The translations under genes and the position numbers were made by a program. Source: Panicum virgatum (lineage: Eukaryota > Streptophyta > Magnoliopsida > Poales > Poaceae). Taken from it: a DNA stretch of 64,000 nucleotides. A model generated the notes under the pieces. The model saw only the letters and a list, made by a program, of their open reading frames with translations. It was not told the origin of the DNA and did no database searches. Numbering within the stretch: the first letter of the stretch is position 1; every line of letters begins with the position of its first letter. The stretch spans positions 28,903,120-28,967,119 of the forward strand of contig NC_053145.1 in the NCBI RefSeq assembly GCF_016808335.1, read 5' to 3'. Of this stretch, positions 44,452-56,800 are shown piece by piece.

Positions 44452-45470
44452 AAGCCGTCTAGGTGATGCCGATCACCTAATAACAAGCTAAGAACTTTAC
44501 TTGACTTGCACAAGACTGAGTTGGATGCACACTTGCTACTCAAGCACTAATGTTGTCCTTAATCTTTAACAAGAACTTTGCAAATTAATCTAGTGCTTCA
44601 CTTGCCCTTTACTACCAAATATGTGTATGAGAGTTTCCTGGTGCCAAGAGAGCCGCTCGTTTGTGTTGTAGCAAACATATTTATAGAGACACTCAAACAA
44701 CTAGCCGTTGCTCCATTCATTTGGTCATGCAAAAATACACTGACCGAATCAATCGGTCAGGCAAATTCAAATAGGGCTAACGGTCATCGACACATGACAA
44801 ACTGAGTCGGTCTTGTGTTTTTCTGCATAACATCGAATTGATCTATCAATCTAGAGAGGTTCGTAAGAATCACCATATTGACCGACTGATTCGGTCACCA
44901 TAATTTTACACCACCGAATTCATCGATCACTGCTGCTTTTCTGCTCTTCCGACACAATCAAACCGATCAATTTGGTCTCTTAATTTTCATTAGATCAAAT
45001 TAGTCGGTCAGCTCAAACTGGGCTCCTTGAGTTAAGCAAACTCATCCAATTCGATCATTTTGATTTTTTAACTAATATCTTTGCTTCTCTCAGCTTCAAC
45101 TGAGCTACATAGTACTAGATTTTCACAAGTGTGCATCACACCTAACTCTAGATTCATCTAGGTCAAGCTACTGCTCCTTGGCCCTCTTTGTAGTACGACC
45201 AAATGAAAAACCAAGTCCTAAACTACTCTAAGTGTCTCTCAATGCCAAAGGACACTTAGAACTAGCTTATTATCCTTGATCTTCATACATATCCTTTGTA
45301 CCAAAATAATTAAAAGCATAATGATAAGGGCCAAGAAACCCATCGTTGCACTAACTTAAGATTGCAGCTGCAAAACACACATTAGTCGCATGGATTATGT
45401 TGTCATTAATCACCAAAATCAAATTAGGGGCCTCGATGCTATTTCATCACCAAACATATTTAAAATTGAA
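44452..45470. other. Unassigned AT-rich region with decayed palindromes
   Basis: No gene is seen. Between 44,740 and 45,010 there are several near-palindromes of the form GACCGAATCAATCGGTC, GACCGACTGATTCGGTC and ACCGATCAATTTGGTC. They resemble a degenerate form of the ACCGGTCAG arrays in elements D and H, so an old related element may lie here. Confidence 0.4.
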
Positions 45471-45479
45471 ATGATCCTG

Positions 45480-45960
45480 GAAGTGTTTTGGAGTGCCTAG
45501 AAGATCCAGCATATGGAAGTGATATGTTGCTATTGTAGTAATAATGAAGCTACACAACATCTCTTTTTTGAGTGTCATATGGCTTGATTAATTTGGAGAA
45601 TAATTCATACCACCTTTGATATACAAAACCCTAACAATGTCATTCATATGTTTGGGACTTGGTTACTAGGGATTAGGTGGAAGGAAAGGAATTTAATACT
45701 TACATGTGTAAGTGTTGTTTGTTGGGCTTCGTGGCTAACCTTGTCAGAAAGAGGAGGACATGAATACTATATCAGAGACTTTGTTGAGTTTTGGAGTCCA
45801 TGGCTATGGAGATTTTCACAAAAAAAGGTGGTGGTTTAGTAATAGGCTTTGTTTATAATATGCTATTTAATAAATGCATCACTTTTTCCTCCATACATGG
45901 TTCTTTATTTGTAATAATGGCTAGATATATTACACTGATGTAGAGGCGGGAATATTGAAT
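45480..45960 (+). pseudogene. LINE ORF2 C-terminus (zf-RVT) and 3' end
   Basis: The plus-strand translation with stops shows the C-terminal cysteine/histidine segment of plant L1 ORF2: ICCYCSNNEATQHLFFECHM, then MFGTWLLGIRWKERN. It ends at tandem stops near 45,838. An AT-rich 3' tail follows. The upstream ORF2 is absent, as expected for a 5'-truncated LINE copy. Confidence 0.7.
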
Positions 45961-46023
45961 TGTTCATTTATCTAAAAGATCCATCTCATTTCCCATCCAA
46001 ACACATCCTTAGTTCGAATTCTA

Positions 46024-46825
46024 AAAAGCTGGAGTCTTTTACGCCTATACCATTACAAAAGTTCATGATTATGCACGTACCATTAAAAAGTTCGGAGTTA
46101 CCTGTGTACCATCATCCAAACTTTTGTTTACATGTGTACTATTCCGTTCACCTTCCGTTAGAACTTAACGGTTTCTTTAGCCTGACAGATGGGACCCATG
46201 CATGGAATTGACCATCCTACCGCTGCCCCTCTCTCTCTTGCGTCGGCTTCTCTCTGGTGCGACCCACGAACAAAGCCGAGTCCCCCGAGCGACCTTCCCT
46301 GAACCTAGTGTCGCCTCGCCGGATCTGCATGAGCCGCCCGATTCATCAGCGCGGGAGCGGGCGCAGGGGCGCAGGGCGCCGTGGGAGCGGCCGCTGCCGC
46401 CTCGGGCCACCGCCGGCGCGGGCAAGCCGCAGGCCGCCGCCTCTTGCGCCCAGCAGCTTGGTCACCGTTTTTTTTTTGGCCTAATACACCTAGCCAGCAG
46501 CATGGTCTCCGTATTTTGTTTGGCCTAATACACCTAGCGGAATAGTCACAGAATAGTCAGATTCTTTTTTTTACCTCTTGCGCCCAGCAGCATGGACCTG
46601 CAGCTGGTCACGGGCCTCTCTCATCTCTCGACCTGTTAAGCCCACAGTACAACAGGAGGGTATAATGGTCTTTGTGCATCCCCGTTAGGCACTATTCCAT
46701 CCAAAATGGTACACAGGTAAACAAAAGTTTGGGTGATGGTACACAAGTAACTCCGAAGTTTTTAATAGTATGTGCGTAATCATGAACTTTTGTAGTGGTA
46801 TAGACGTAAAAGACTCAAAAAGCTG
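46024..46825. mobile_element. Mutator-like element with 145-bp TIRs and GC-rich cargo (Pack-MULE candidate)
   Basis: The left arm (46,024 to about 46,168) and right arm (about 46,680-46,825) are inverted repeats of roughly 145 bp, sharing AGTCTTTTACG, TACAAAAGTTCATGATTA, TTCGGAGTTAC and CAAACTTTTGTTTAC. They are flanked by 9-bp duplications CGAATTCTA (46,015-46,023) and TGAATTCTA (46,826-46,834), eight of nine identical. Long TIRs with 9-bp duplications are the mark of Mutator-like elements. There is no transposase. The interior (46,200-46,460) is strikingly GC-rich against an AT-rich setting, and a phrase GGCCTAATACACCTAGC is duplicated at about 46,479 and 46,522. Confidence 0.8.
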
Positions 46826-47148
46826 TGAATTCTACACTTGCCTAGAGCTTCTTCTGACAATGTGTCGAATACGTTCTTAGTTTTAGGCAGAAGATAGCAT
46901 TGAAGGTACTCCTGAGCACCTATGTGAGGTTGGACAACTCAGTCATGTATGTTGTTGAATCGGCACAAGGGGCAGCATGGCTAGGAGTAGATGCAAGACA
47001 CGGGCAATGTTTCGGGTGTCTAATCACCCTGAATTATCAGATTTGACTTAGTGAAGTTGTTAGCAAATTGATAGGATGATTGTTGGTTTGTTAGGGGATT
47101 GTTGATTGGGCTCAACATAATAGTTGCAGTGGTTGAGAATCACACATA
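46826..47148. other. Unassigned intergenic sequence
   Basis: Starts with the 9-bp duplication of the preceding element. I see nothing else. Confidence 0.5.
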
Positions 47149-47291
47149 CTCCTTCCGTTCCAAATTATTAGTCATTTTGGGTCTTCTAGATCAATGGGCT
47201 GCGTCTAGATATAATATATAAGTAGATGCATAGCAAAAATTATAAATCTAGAAAAGCTAAGACGACTAATAATTTGGGACAGATGGAGGAG
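47149..47291. mobile_element. Stowaway-type MITE
   Basis: 143 bp between TA dinucleotides. The ends CTCCTTCCGTTCCAAATTAT and its inverse (AATAATTTGGGACAGATGGAGG) match the Stowaway (Tc1/mariner) terminal pattern CTCCCTCCGT. Confidence 0.85.
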
Positions 47292-47893
47292 TATCTAACA
47301 ACTAGGCACTAACAAGCATAATCATGCACAAACAATAATTACATGACTTCCTAAAATTCACTTCCATGGAGCAGCCGATTGCACTGAATTTGTCAGTAAT
47401 ACATATACAGGGGAGAAATAATATAACGAGTCACACTTTGTCAGCAATACTTCCACAGAAGGAACGACCGCGTGTAGTGTCAAATATGTTAGTCACCGGC
47501 GTGTTCAACAAAAGCTTGATCATAAGGAGCTCGAGGGAACGCCAGTCTACTACCTTGAACTGAGGTGCCTCAATTTCATTCCAAACATGGACAACATCTC
47601 TTTGAGCAGCTCAGGCATGGACCTTGTTTGATTCAGCATCTCCTTGAGCAGCTCAGGCATGTACCTTCTTAGGTGCTGAACAAAGTTACTCCAAAGTAGA
47701 TTAGTCAAGGTATGATTATTTTTAGTTGGAATTTGACAAATCAAAATATTTTTTGATAGATAATAAACCTTTGTTAGAAATTGCACAGATGTTCCATACA
47801 TTTGAGGTTCAGTAAATCACCAAATTTTGTTCGAAACAAAGCAGCCATTTATGCCACTGGACCATTTGCATATACACATACAAAAAGTTCCAA
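47292..47893 (-). other. Region downstream of the CAX gene, with a 42-bp duplication
   Basis: Contains the CAX 3' untranslated region. At about 47,590-47,675 a phrase of about 42 bp is duplicated; on the minus strand it reads MPELLKEML twice, inside an 83-codon frame (47,550-47,801). No domain is recognised, so I do not call a gene. Confidence 0.4.
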
Positions 47894-50800
47894 CTATTCA
47901 ATGAGCTTACTTGGGAGGGCCTTTATGGTGAAGAAGCACACTGCTATTACAATGTAGCAAAGTGTCAAATTGAAGCCTTTCAAGTAATGCCATTTGTCAT
48001 CCTGCATATATATATACATCATCATACACCCTGCTTGTTTGCCTCAAAAGAAAGATACACGTTTCAACTAATATCAAATATTAGTTCTGCTTCTTTTCAC
48101 ATTCTGTTTTAGCAGTTAGTGTCATTACCTGAAGCGTAAATGCTGTTGTAAATACAGTCATAACCAATGATCCAGTCTCAAGAAGATTCAAGTCTAGATC
48201 CATAGGGATGCCATTCACCCAAGATACAATAAGAATGATGGGCACCTAGTGATAAGTAAACTCCCTATCAGTGAAAATTGAAGAAGTTGAAAACCAAATA
48301 GGGTAAAAATATTGTATCACAGGTCAAAGACCTATAGAAGAGTAGATGTATTGTCTTGCCTTGTTATATGATACAAACATTATATTTGATGAATTTAAAA
48401 TGAATATTCTGAAATATAAATCTGCATGCTTTTGCGAACCAGTCAAGGGCAAGGTGTTGTTTCCAAAACAAGATGAGTCACTTATGTGTACTGAACAAGA
48501 AAAATAATTAAGTCTTACCACAAGCAGTGAAATTTGAGTAGCCGAACCTAGAGCAATGCCCAGGGTGATATCCTACAAGACACATATAATCACATGATTC
48601 ATTGAATAAGATAACTTAAATAACCAAACACACTCAGCAAAAGAATAGAATACATCCATACAATTTTGTTCTTGAAAGCAAATATGATAGCGCCTGCATG
48701 CTCGGCAGCATTTCCAACAATTGGAAGTAGGATAATGCTGATGAACCTGAGTGGAATACCTAATGACTCCGATGCTTCCTGGAAACAAAATTGTCACACA
48801 AACAGAGATCGCAGAAATAGCGATGAAATGAACTAAAGGGCCTTGATGTATGTTCCCTTAAAAAGTTGTACCTCGATTGTAGTGATGATGTAGTTAGATA
48901 GCACAGCAATGAGTACAGTCATCCCAATCAACCAGATCACTGCACTGGTAAATCCTATAACTGAACTGCCATCATCATCACTGGTGTTGGTGCTCTCTGA
49001 GCTGTCCTGCAATCAGTTCTTCGACACATCACATCAGTAAACTGCTAGGTAATGAGTTAATATGAGAATGTGAAGCATCATGGACATTGATCCTTTCCTA
49101 CCGTTTCTCATTTTATTTTTCAGGAAAAGGAGGAAAGCTATATATGAATGAAAACAAATCCTACTAATAGGAAAATAAGCACTAATGAACATAAGTCAGA
49201 GAAGAGCTCAATGTGAGCAAATGGTTGTCCGGTCATAGTCCAAATCATGAGTACATGGTGCAAATATATGAATTGTGCAAAGAGTCAAAACTATGTGCTT
49301 CATATTAATAACCACAATAAATTGTTATACAATCCTAGAAAATAAAATTAAGCTATTGATAATTCTGACTACAACAAGTTGAAATAGCTCTCATCATCCT
49401 TGGAGAAGATCTGAAAGAAGATTTTTTTTTTTCGAAGAGCTAACCATAAGAACATCTGAAAAGGGGAATGCCTCTAGTCTATATTTTAATTTCACATGAT
49501 TTCCAGAATCCTTATTAGTTTGACAGTGCGGTGGTTTGTAGTACTTATTTATGTCCGATGTTTTGTGCAGCTGCTACTTGTAAGCATAAATTTTGTTGTA
49601 ATAAAAAATCCCACTGTAGTCGCTAATATTCTTCTAATTGACTAGATTACACATTGCAACATAACACAAAAATCGCAAATAGACTCTTAGTAAACAAAGC
49701 ATTATACCTCTTGCTCAAAAGATTGACGATGGGTTTTTAGCTGAAAGATGAGACCTCCAAAGTACGCGGTGAGCATTACAATGGCACTTAATCTTGATAA
49801 TTCCAGAACCGAACCTGATGAACTTATAATATCTCCAGTGCGATTAGAGTATTTAGATAGTAGAGTTAAGATGTGGCAGAGCACACCCAGCATCAAAAGG
49901 CCTATGCTTACATCTGCTTGTCTCTGTTAAAGAAGATAAAAGAAAATTATATGCACATGTTATTCTGGCATCTATATGTCCAAGCTCTACCAATGGTAAT
50001 TCGTAATCGCATCCTTACCCTATCTAGCGGACGCTCCTTGCCCGTATTTGCAAGCCCACCACACAAGAGGGATGAACCAAGGACAAGCAGCAAATTGGAT
50101 AATATGGAACCTAAAAGTGACCACTTCAAGATCTCCATCTTCTCCTTATGCAGAGCAAAGAGTGCAATAATAAGTTCAGGTACATTCCCACACGTTGCAT
50201 TCAGAATCCCACCAGCTGAAATTATTCCAAAATGAGGAGGAATGCTAAGTAATAACTAATAAAGCTTTGCGATGAGAAAAGCACATGCATGTGGAAAATA
50301 TTACAGGGGAGTTGTTAACTACTGCCTCCGTCCTAAATTATTAGTCGTTTTGGCTTATCTAGGTACATCGATTTTGTTATGCACCTCAGACATGATATAT
50401 ATCTAGATACATAGTAAAAACTGTGCACCTAGAAAAGCCAAAACGAATAATAATTTAGGAAGGAGGGAGTAGTTCTAAATAACAAATAGAAATAATTCAT
50501 TTCATATAGCTAAACCAAAATTAGTTCTATGAGTTTTTTCAGTTGCTACATTTCAGTACGTATTTACATTCAAAGGTAACAAAACTCCAAGAATGAAAAG
50601 TAATTTTTGTTAGCCTTTTTATGAATCACGAGCAATTCCATGTACTACCTTTTAGTTCTCGTGCACTCAAAACTAGGATTTTTTTAAAAAAAAGTTATTT
50701 GTGATATGTTAGGAATAGTAGCTCAGTTCTCGTGCACTTAAAACTAGGAATTTTTTTTAAAAAAAAACTTATTTGGGATATGTTAGCAATAGTAACTCAA

Positions 50801-53800
50801 TGCTATTGCAATGCCACAAAGGGGCAGATATAGTGCTACACGAAAGTGCATCAAGCACCTACACAAGTGACAAAATACATAGGGATGTATATGCATCTAA
50901 CACCCCCCCCCCCCTAAACTCATGGTGGGTCTACAACACTTTGTTTGGAAAGAAAATAACTGTGCTATGCCTTTGTTTTATTCTTTGTGAAGAAGTCTTC
51001 CAACTGAAAGTCCGAAGGCACATATCAAAGGGTCACAACATTATCGTGCACTTGCGATCGCATGCATGTAGGAAGTATCCACACCAATGTGCTTGGTAAT
51101 TTCATGCTTGACAGGATCACGGGCAATGCTGATCGCACCGGTGCTGTCGAAGGAAAGAGGAGTTGGGGTGGAACTCATCACACCAAAATCCTCAAGTAGC
51201 CACCGAAGCCAGGTGACTCAGCTGTCACAGTCACCATAGCCATCAACTCGGCCTCAGCACTCAAACGAGAAACTGTTGTTTTCTTCTTGGTTTTCCAAGT
51301 AATCAAGGAAGATCTAAGGAAGACACAATAATCGGAGAGAGAAGGATGATCAGGGTGATCACTAGCCCAGGTTGCATCAGAATACGTCTGAAGGTGAAGA
51401 GGGCTAGAGCGAGAGAAGAATAATCAATGAGACATAGTTCCTCGAAGATATCAAAGCACACGAAGGAGGTGAGTGTAGTGGAGCTGGGTAGGAGCAGCAA
51501 CAAACTGACTCAGAATGTGAACAACATGAGAAATGTCAGGACGAGAGATCCCAAGGTAGACTATACTACCAACAAAGTGACGATAGCTAGTCGAATCAAC
51601 AAGGGGTTCACCATCAGTGGCTCGCAAGTGAACACCTAGCTCCATGGTGTATAAATAGTATGGTGATTGATGAGAGTAGCACGAGAGACGAGATCCTGAA
51701 CATAATTCTCTTGAGAGGTATATATGCCATCAGATGTGGAAGAGACCTCCAGACCAAGGAAGCAATGAAAAGGACCTAAATCAGACTTCGAGAACTTGCC
51801 ACTGAGGCACTTCTTCACAACTCAATAAACTGAGGGTCATCACTAATGATATTCATGTCATCAATACTAATGATACTAATGCGCTCCAAAGCAACAAGCT
51901 CCTCAGCCATGGCGTGCTACCAGTCTAGGTGAGCAACAACCTCTTGGTAGGTGATGGGATCAACAAGAGTAGCAATGGTGAAACCATAGCGCTCCGGGGA
52001 AGAAGGGCACCACGATCACGAAGATCATACTAAGAAAATGTCTCTAGAGTAGGTCCAAGGAGTGATGGAGAAGACTCAGATGGAAGTGGAGGTGGAGGTC
52101 TGGAGCAACGAGTGTAGACGTGAGTGATCTCACAAGAAGGCACCTCCGCGGGAGGAGACCCAAGGAGCGACGGAGAAGAGTCATGAGTGAGCTCACAAGA
52201 AGGCATATCAGGTGCATGTGGAAGGACAATAGGAGCAGCGAAAGGTGGTGGGAAGATGGGTGGTGGCAAAGAGGAGCATGAAGAAGGTAGCAGAAGAGTC
52301 AAGAAGGAGATAAACTCAATAGTAATGGAAGAAGAGCGAGAGGAAGAATGGGGGTAGTCAAAGCGGAATTCATCAAAGGTGACACCCCGAGATATCCTCA
52401 TCTGACCGCAACAGGGTCATAGAAACGATAACCCTTGTGCTCCATTCTATATCCAAGGAAAACACACTCAAGTGACTGAACAGTTAGTTTGGTGCGCTCA
52501 CAAGGAGGAAGAAAACCAAAACATACACACCCAAAGCACCGGAGGTGACTGTAATGGGGAGAATGACCAAAAAGGCGCTCATTGGGAGTACTCCCGTACA
52601 GAACAAAGGAGGGCTACTGTTAACGAGGAAGATAGTTGTAGAGGTAGCCTCGGCCAAGAAGTGAGGTAGAAGCTTCAAAGAAAGGAGTAGAGCATGAGAA
52701 GTCTTAAGAATGTGACAGTGCATATGCTCGGTAACATCATTTTGACCATGAGCACCAGGGTAGGAGAATTGGGCAGAGTATCCTGATCAGCAAGAAAATG
52801 CTGTTTCGCATCAGAAATGTACTCACCAACAGAGTCAACTTGAAAATCACGAATAGAAGAATCAAACTGCGTGTGAAATGAATCATAGTGGCAAACTGTT
52901 TGACGGAAATGGATCATGAGAAGGCATAAGATAGGTCTAGGTAAATCTCAAATAATCATTAATAAATATGACACAATAGGAATGACTATCTTTTGAGACA
53001 AAAGGTGCGCCCCCCATCCATCAGAGTGAATGAGATCAAAGGGACACTGCAAGACAGTGTCACTAGAAGGATAGAGGAGTTGTAGCTGTTTGCCAAGCTT
53101 ACAACTCGTATAATGAAGAGCACTATCACCTGAAACATGACCTAATATACCACTACCAACAAGGGCGGAGAGCCTTGAACTGGATAGATATCCAAGACGA
53201 CGATGCCACCGAGCAAAAGTAGTGGTAGTAGAAGCGGTGAATGCAGAAGCAAGAGAGTTGGATGAGCAACTCGCTAGAGTGTTCGAAGAAAGTCATGGCC
53301 AATCAAGCTTCCATAGGCGCTGAGACTCGTTACATCTAGGCCCAGTCCCCACTAGAAGCCCTGTGCGGAGATCCTGAACACAACAAGAATCAGACTCAAG
53401 AATGATAGGACTACCATGATAAGTGATCTAGGCAGTAGACATCAACTACATGGTGAGCTGAGGAACATAAGAAATTGTAGGAACATGAAAAGTGGATGTA
53501 GAAAGAACACCACGACCAGCAACAGGAAGAGAGGTACCATTAGCTGTTTGAACAATAGGAGGTGGATCAACACAAGACAAAGAGGATAGCTGACGAGAAT
53601 CCGGTGTCATATGAAAGGATGCACCGGAATCGAGAGACCACTTGGATGATATACCTAAGAGAGGGGGTGGTGGTGATGGACAAGAGGCCTGAGCAGTAGG
53701 CAAGAGGGAGTAACAACATTGAGAAGCCGAAAAAGTGTGAGGATCTCCTGCTCCAAAGCAGAAAAACAAGTAGCACTGAATCTACTGGAGGCACCACGAC

Positions 53801-56800
53801 CAGCCTTGTTGCGCACAGCTTCTTGTGACAAACATCCTAAGTGTGCTGCGCTTTGCCGCAGTAGTAACACCGAACGACAGAGTTGGTACCCTACGTTGAG
53901 TGTGGTGACAATAGTGGTTGAGAAGGAGCGGTGGGCAGAGTGATGCTTGGGCAGCCAAAACAGAGGACTGCTTGGGGCAGAGGAGGACTGCGGTGCCCCA
54001 AGCATACCCCCACTCGTAAACGAGTCTCCTCAGCTCACAGCTCCGGGATCGCCTCATCGAGAGACGGGCGAGGTCAATGGGTCAGGAGCTGGGGCCTGAT
54101 GACCTCAAACTCAGGTTGGAGAGGGGAGAGGAACTTGTGAAGAGAGGAGTCTCCCGCTATCCTCACGAGAGGAGTCTCCCTCTATCCCCAGTAACGATCG
54201 CAGCACATGCAGGCACCACTAGCATAGAACTCCGCACCCAAGGTGTCCAGATGGTACCATAAGGCGGACATCTGATAGTGGAACTATTCGACGGTAGAGT
54301 CGTGCTGGTGAAGTGACTGAGCCTCCTAAACCCCCGTGAGATAAAAGGTCTCGTTGCGAATCTCGTAACTCTGGCGGAGGTGAGCCCACATCAAGTGAGA
54401 GCTGGAGAGACCACGGAGGGATAGTGAAACGTCAACCTCCATGCTCGTAAGGAGATTGCCTTGGCATAGGCCTCCTCACGCAGCCAAGTCGTCTGCATGT
54501 CAAGCGCGGACTGGTAGGTCTCCATCTAGACTCGAACACCTCAAGAGAAGAGGTTGCTTGACCGCATCGGTGCATCTGGTGCATAGATTGGTGGAGTAGG
54601 AAGAGAAGGTGTGGGTGGACACGGCCGCCCGCTGGTGAGGTAGTGCTATAACTGCTGTCCAACTATATGGATCTCCATGTGAAATACAAACTCACTCCAG
54701 TTGGCGCCATTGAAGACAACAGACCACCGAGGAACGGGTATGGCACCTGGCCGGCCAAGAGAAGCCATGGCCTAGCAAAAGGCTTGTCTCCCCTAAATTC
54801 TTCTATCATCTCTATTTTTTTGTCTTTTTGGGAGAGAGGTGGGGGAGGGAAGCAGCAGGCGAAGTAGAGGCCTGCTGCCTACGCGGGAACAGGCAGGCTC
54901 GCTCAGGCGTAGACCCACAAGCACACAGAGGCGACACAGCGCAGGCTGCGTAGGGGGCATGCGGGGCCGCATGTAAGTGGCGTGAGGCCTTTGGAAGGCA
55001 GGGCGACACGAGGCTGATGGTAGGCCGTGCAGGGCCAAGGAAGACAGCGTGGCGTGGGGAAGAGGGGGAGGGAGTAGAGCTACTCCATTGACTCGCCGGT
55101 CGGCGATGGAGGCTCACCGGCAACTCGCTGGCGATGGCGGGACGGGGACCAACAACTCTAGGCTGTGATATATATCATGTTAGAAATAGCATCTCAACTC
55201 TATTGCATGGCACAAAGGGGCAGATATGGTGCTGTACAAAAGTGCTTAAACCAGCCTACACAAGTGAGAAAACATATAGGGATGTATATACATCTAAAAT
55301 GATACTCCTTTTCTGAATCACAAAAATATGAAGTTAATACACTCAAAAGAATACCAAAATGGAAGTTGCTATGTCAACACATAGTATAATATGTACTGCA
55401 GCATTTGAGTACAAGGTCTTTTATCATGACTCATCATTTAACTGCACTAATATGATAAATGTGTGTGTGCGCAAAATTTCCTGTCAGCATATTTTGCTGC
55501 ATAGTATAAAGAAAAGGCATTTAGAGATTTAGTTACCTGTTGGTCCGGCGGTATCGGCAATATGTCTGCACAACAGAGATCAGTCTAACGATGAGTAACA
55601 GAATAGCCAAACCGCTCACTCAGGAAAAGGAAACAAGGAATTGAGTGATGTACTCGCTTAAGAAGCTCACACGTTCGGCAAGGGGGGCCATGCCTATCAA
55701 GCTGAAAACGAACACCCAGGCCTGCCGCAACAATTTCTCACGGTAAGTGTGGCGAAAAGAAAATCCAACTAGTTGGAGAGATTATAGTAAAATAAAAATA
55801 AGAAACTGCAAGCATTATTGAACTGTTACTGTGTGAATTTGTTTTGAGGTTTTTTGTCGAACAATCCCTGTGCTTGTATAAGTGTGCTATCAAGAGTGCA
55901 GCAATCTCTAATGGTCGTGTTGCGCACATACTGAAACGGGTGACCAGAAAAATTTACCAACGTTGCCGATCCCTTTGTTTGGATTGCAGAGGCACTTGGC
56001 AGTGATTGTAAACTAGCGTGAAGACCATACTAATCACAAGATGACGAGCTATCTCCACTCCAATTTCAATTCCCATTTGGACATGGACATGTAAATATCG
56101 TCCAATCTACTGCTTCGTGAATTTTTCTTTCAGACGAGGGATTTGTTCGAGCACAAAACAAAATCCTAGCAGAATTCCCCCAGCAAACAGACAAGGTCTT
56201 GCCCCAAAACTTGCACGAGATCATGCAATTCTCAGGAGAAATAAAATAGACTTGTCAAAGGAGCTAGGAACCAAAAACGAATCTTTGAAATCTCAACCTG
56301 CAGATGGCACCATGACCTGACATTGTCTTTTGCATAGATCAAGTCGTGGGTATGCTAACACTGCACGTTCTTTGACTAATCATCCTGACCGCATCTGCTA
56401 GCAACTAATCCATAAGTTTATTTATTCTGTAGTTAGATCCCCGTGTGTTTCGTGCCTCCAATTTTTTCGGATGCCTATCATCTATCACATCTCCACGCTT
56501 CAAAAAATCAATCACACATCTCAACTTTTTCAGATGAATACGACAGGAAAGTTCAATACACGAAATATGTCAATTGTGACAAGGATTATATTGGATGAAA
56601 TTAAGCAGACCAACACTTTTCAAGATAAGTTGTCAACACAAGTAAAAAAAGATCATTGAAAATAATAATAAAAAGAAAAAAAATAGAAAATGGTAGTATT
56701 GCTGTTTGAAATTCAGCAGCCCCACATAGCAAATAACTGAGTTCTGCTGGTTATATTCACTCAACTTTCTAAAACGAAGCGTTAGCTTAATTGAGATGCA

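Larger units (their letters stand above)
50781..55299 (-). mobile_element. Element J: short-LTR Ty1/copia (Ale/Retrofit-like) in CAX intron 3
   Basis: 122-bp LTRs at 50,781-50,902 and 55,178-55,299 with ends TGTTAG and CTAACA (CTAAAA in the right copy). A C-run of about 13 bases (50,903-50,915) gives a G-rich PPT on the minus strand. A PBS-like TGATATATATCACAGCCTAG adjoins the right LTR. The imperfect duplication is GGATA left and TGATA right. Total length 4.5 kb with very short LTRs fits the Ale lineage. It lies in the same orientation as the host gene. Confidence 0.85.

Noticed and set aside
47894..47910. A possible splice donor (AAGTAAGC) in the last CAX exon
   Set aside because: The frame reaches a stop three codons later and the protein already has the family's usual C-terminal length, so an extra exon is not needed.
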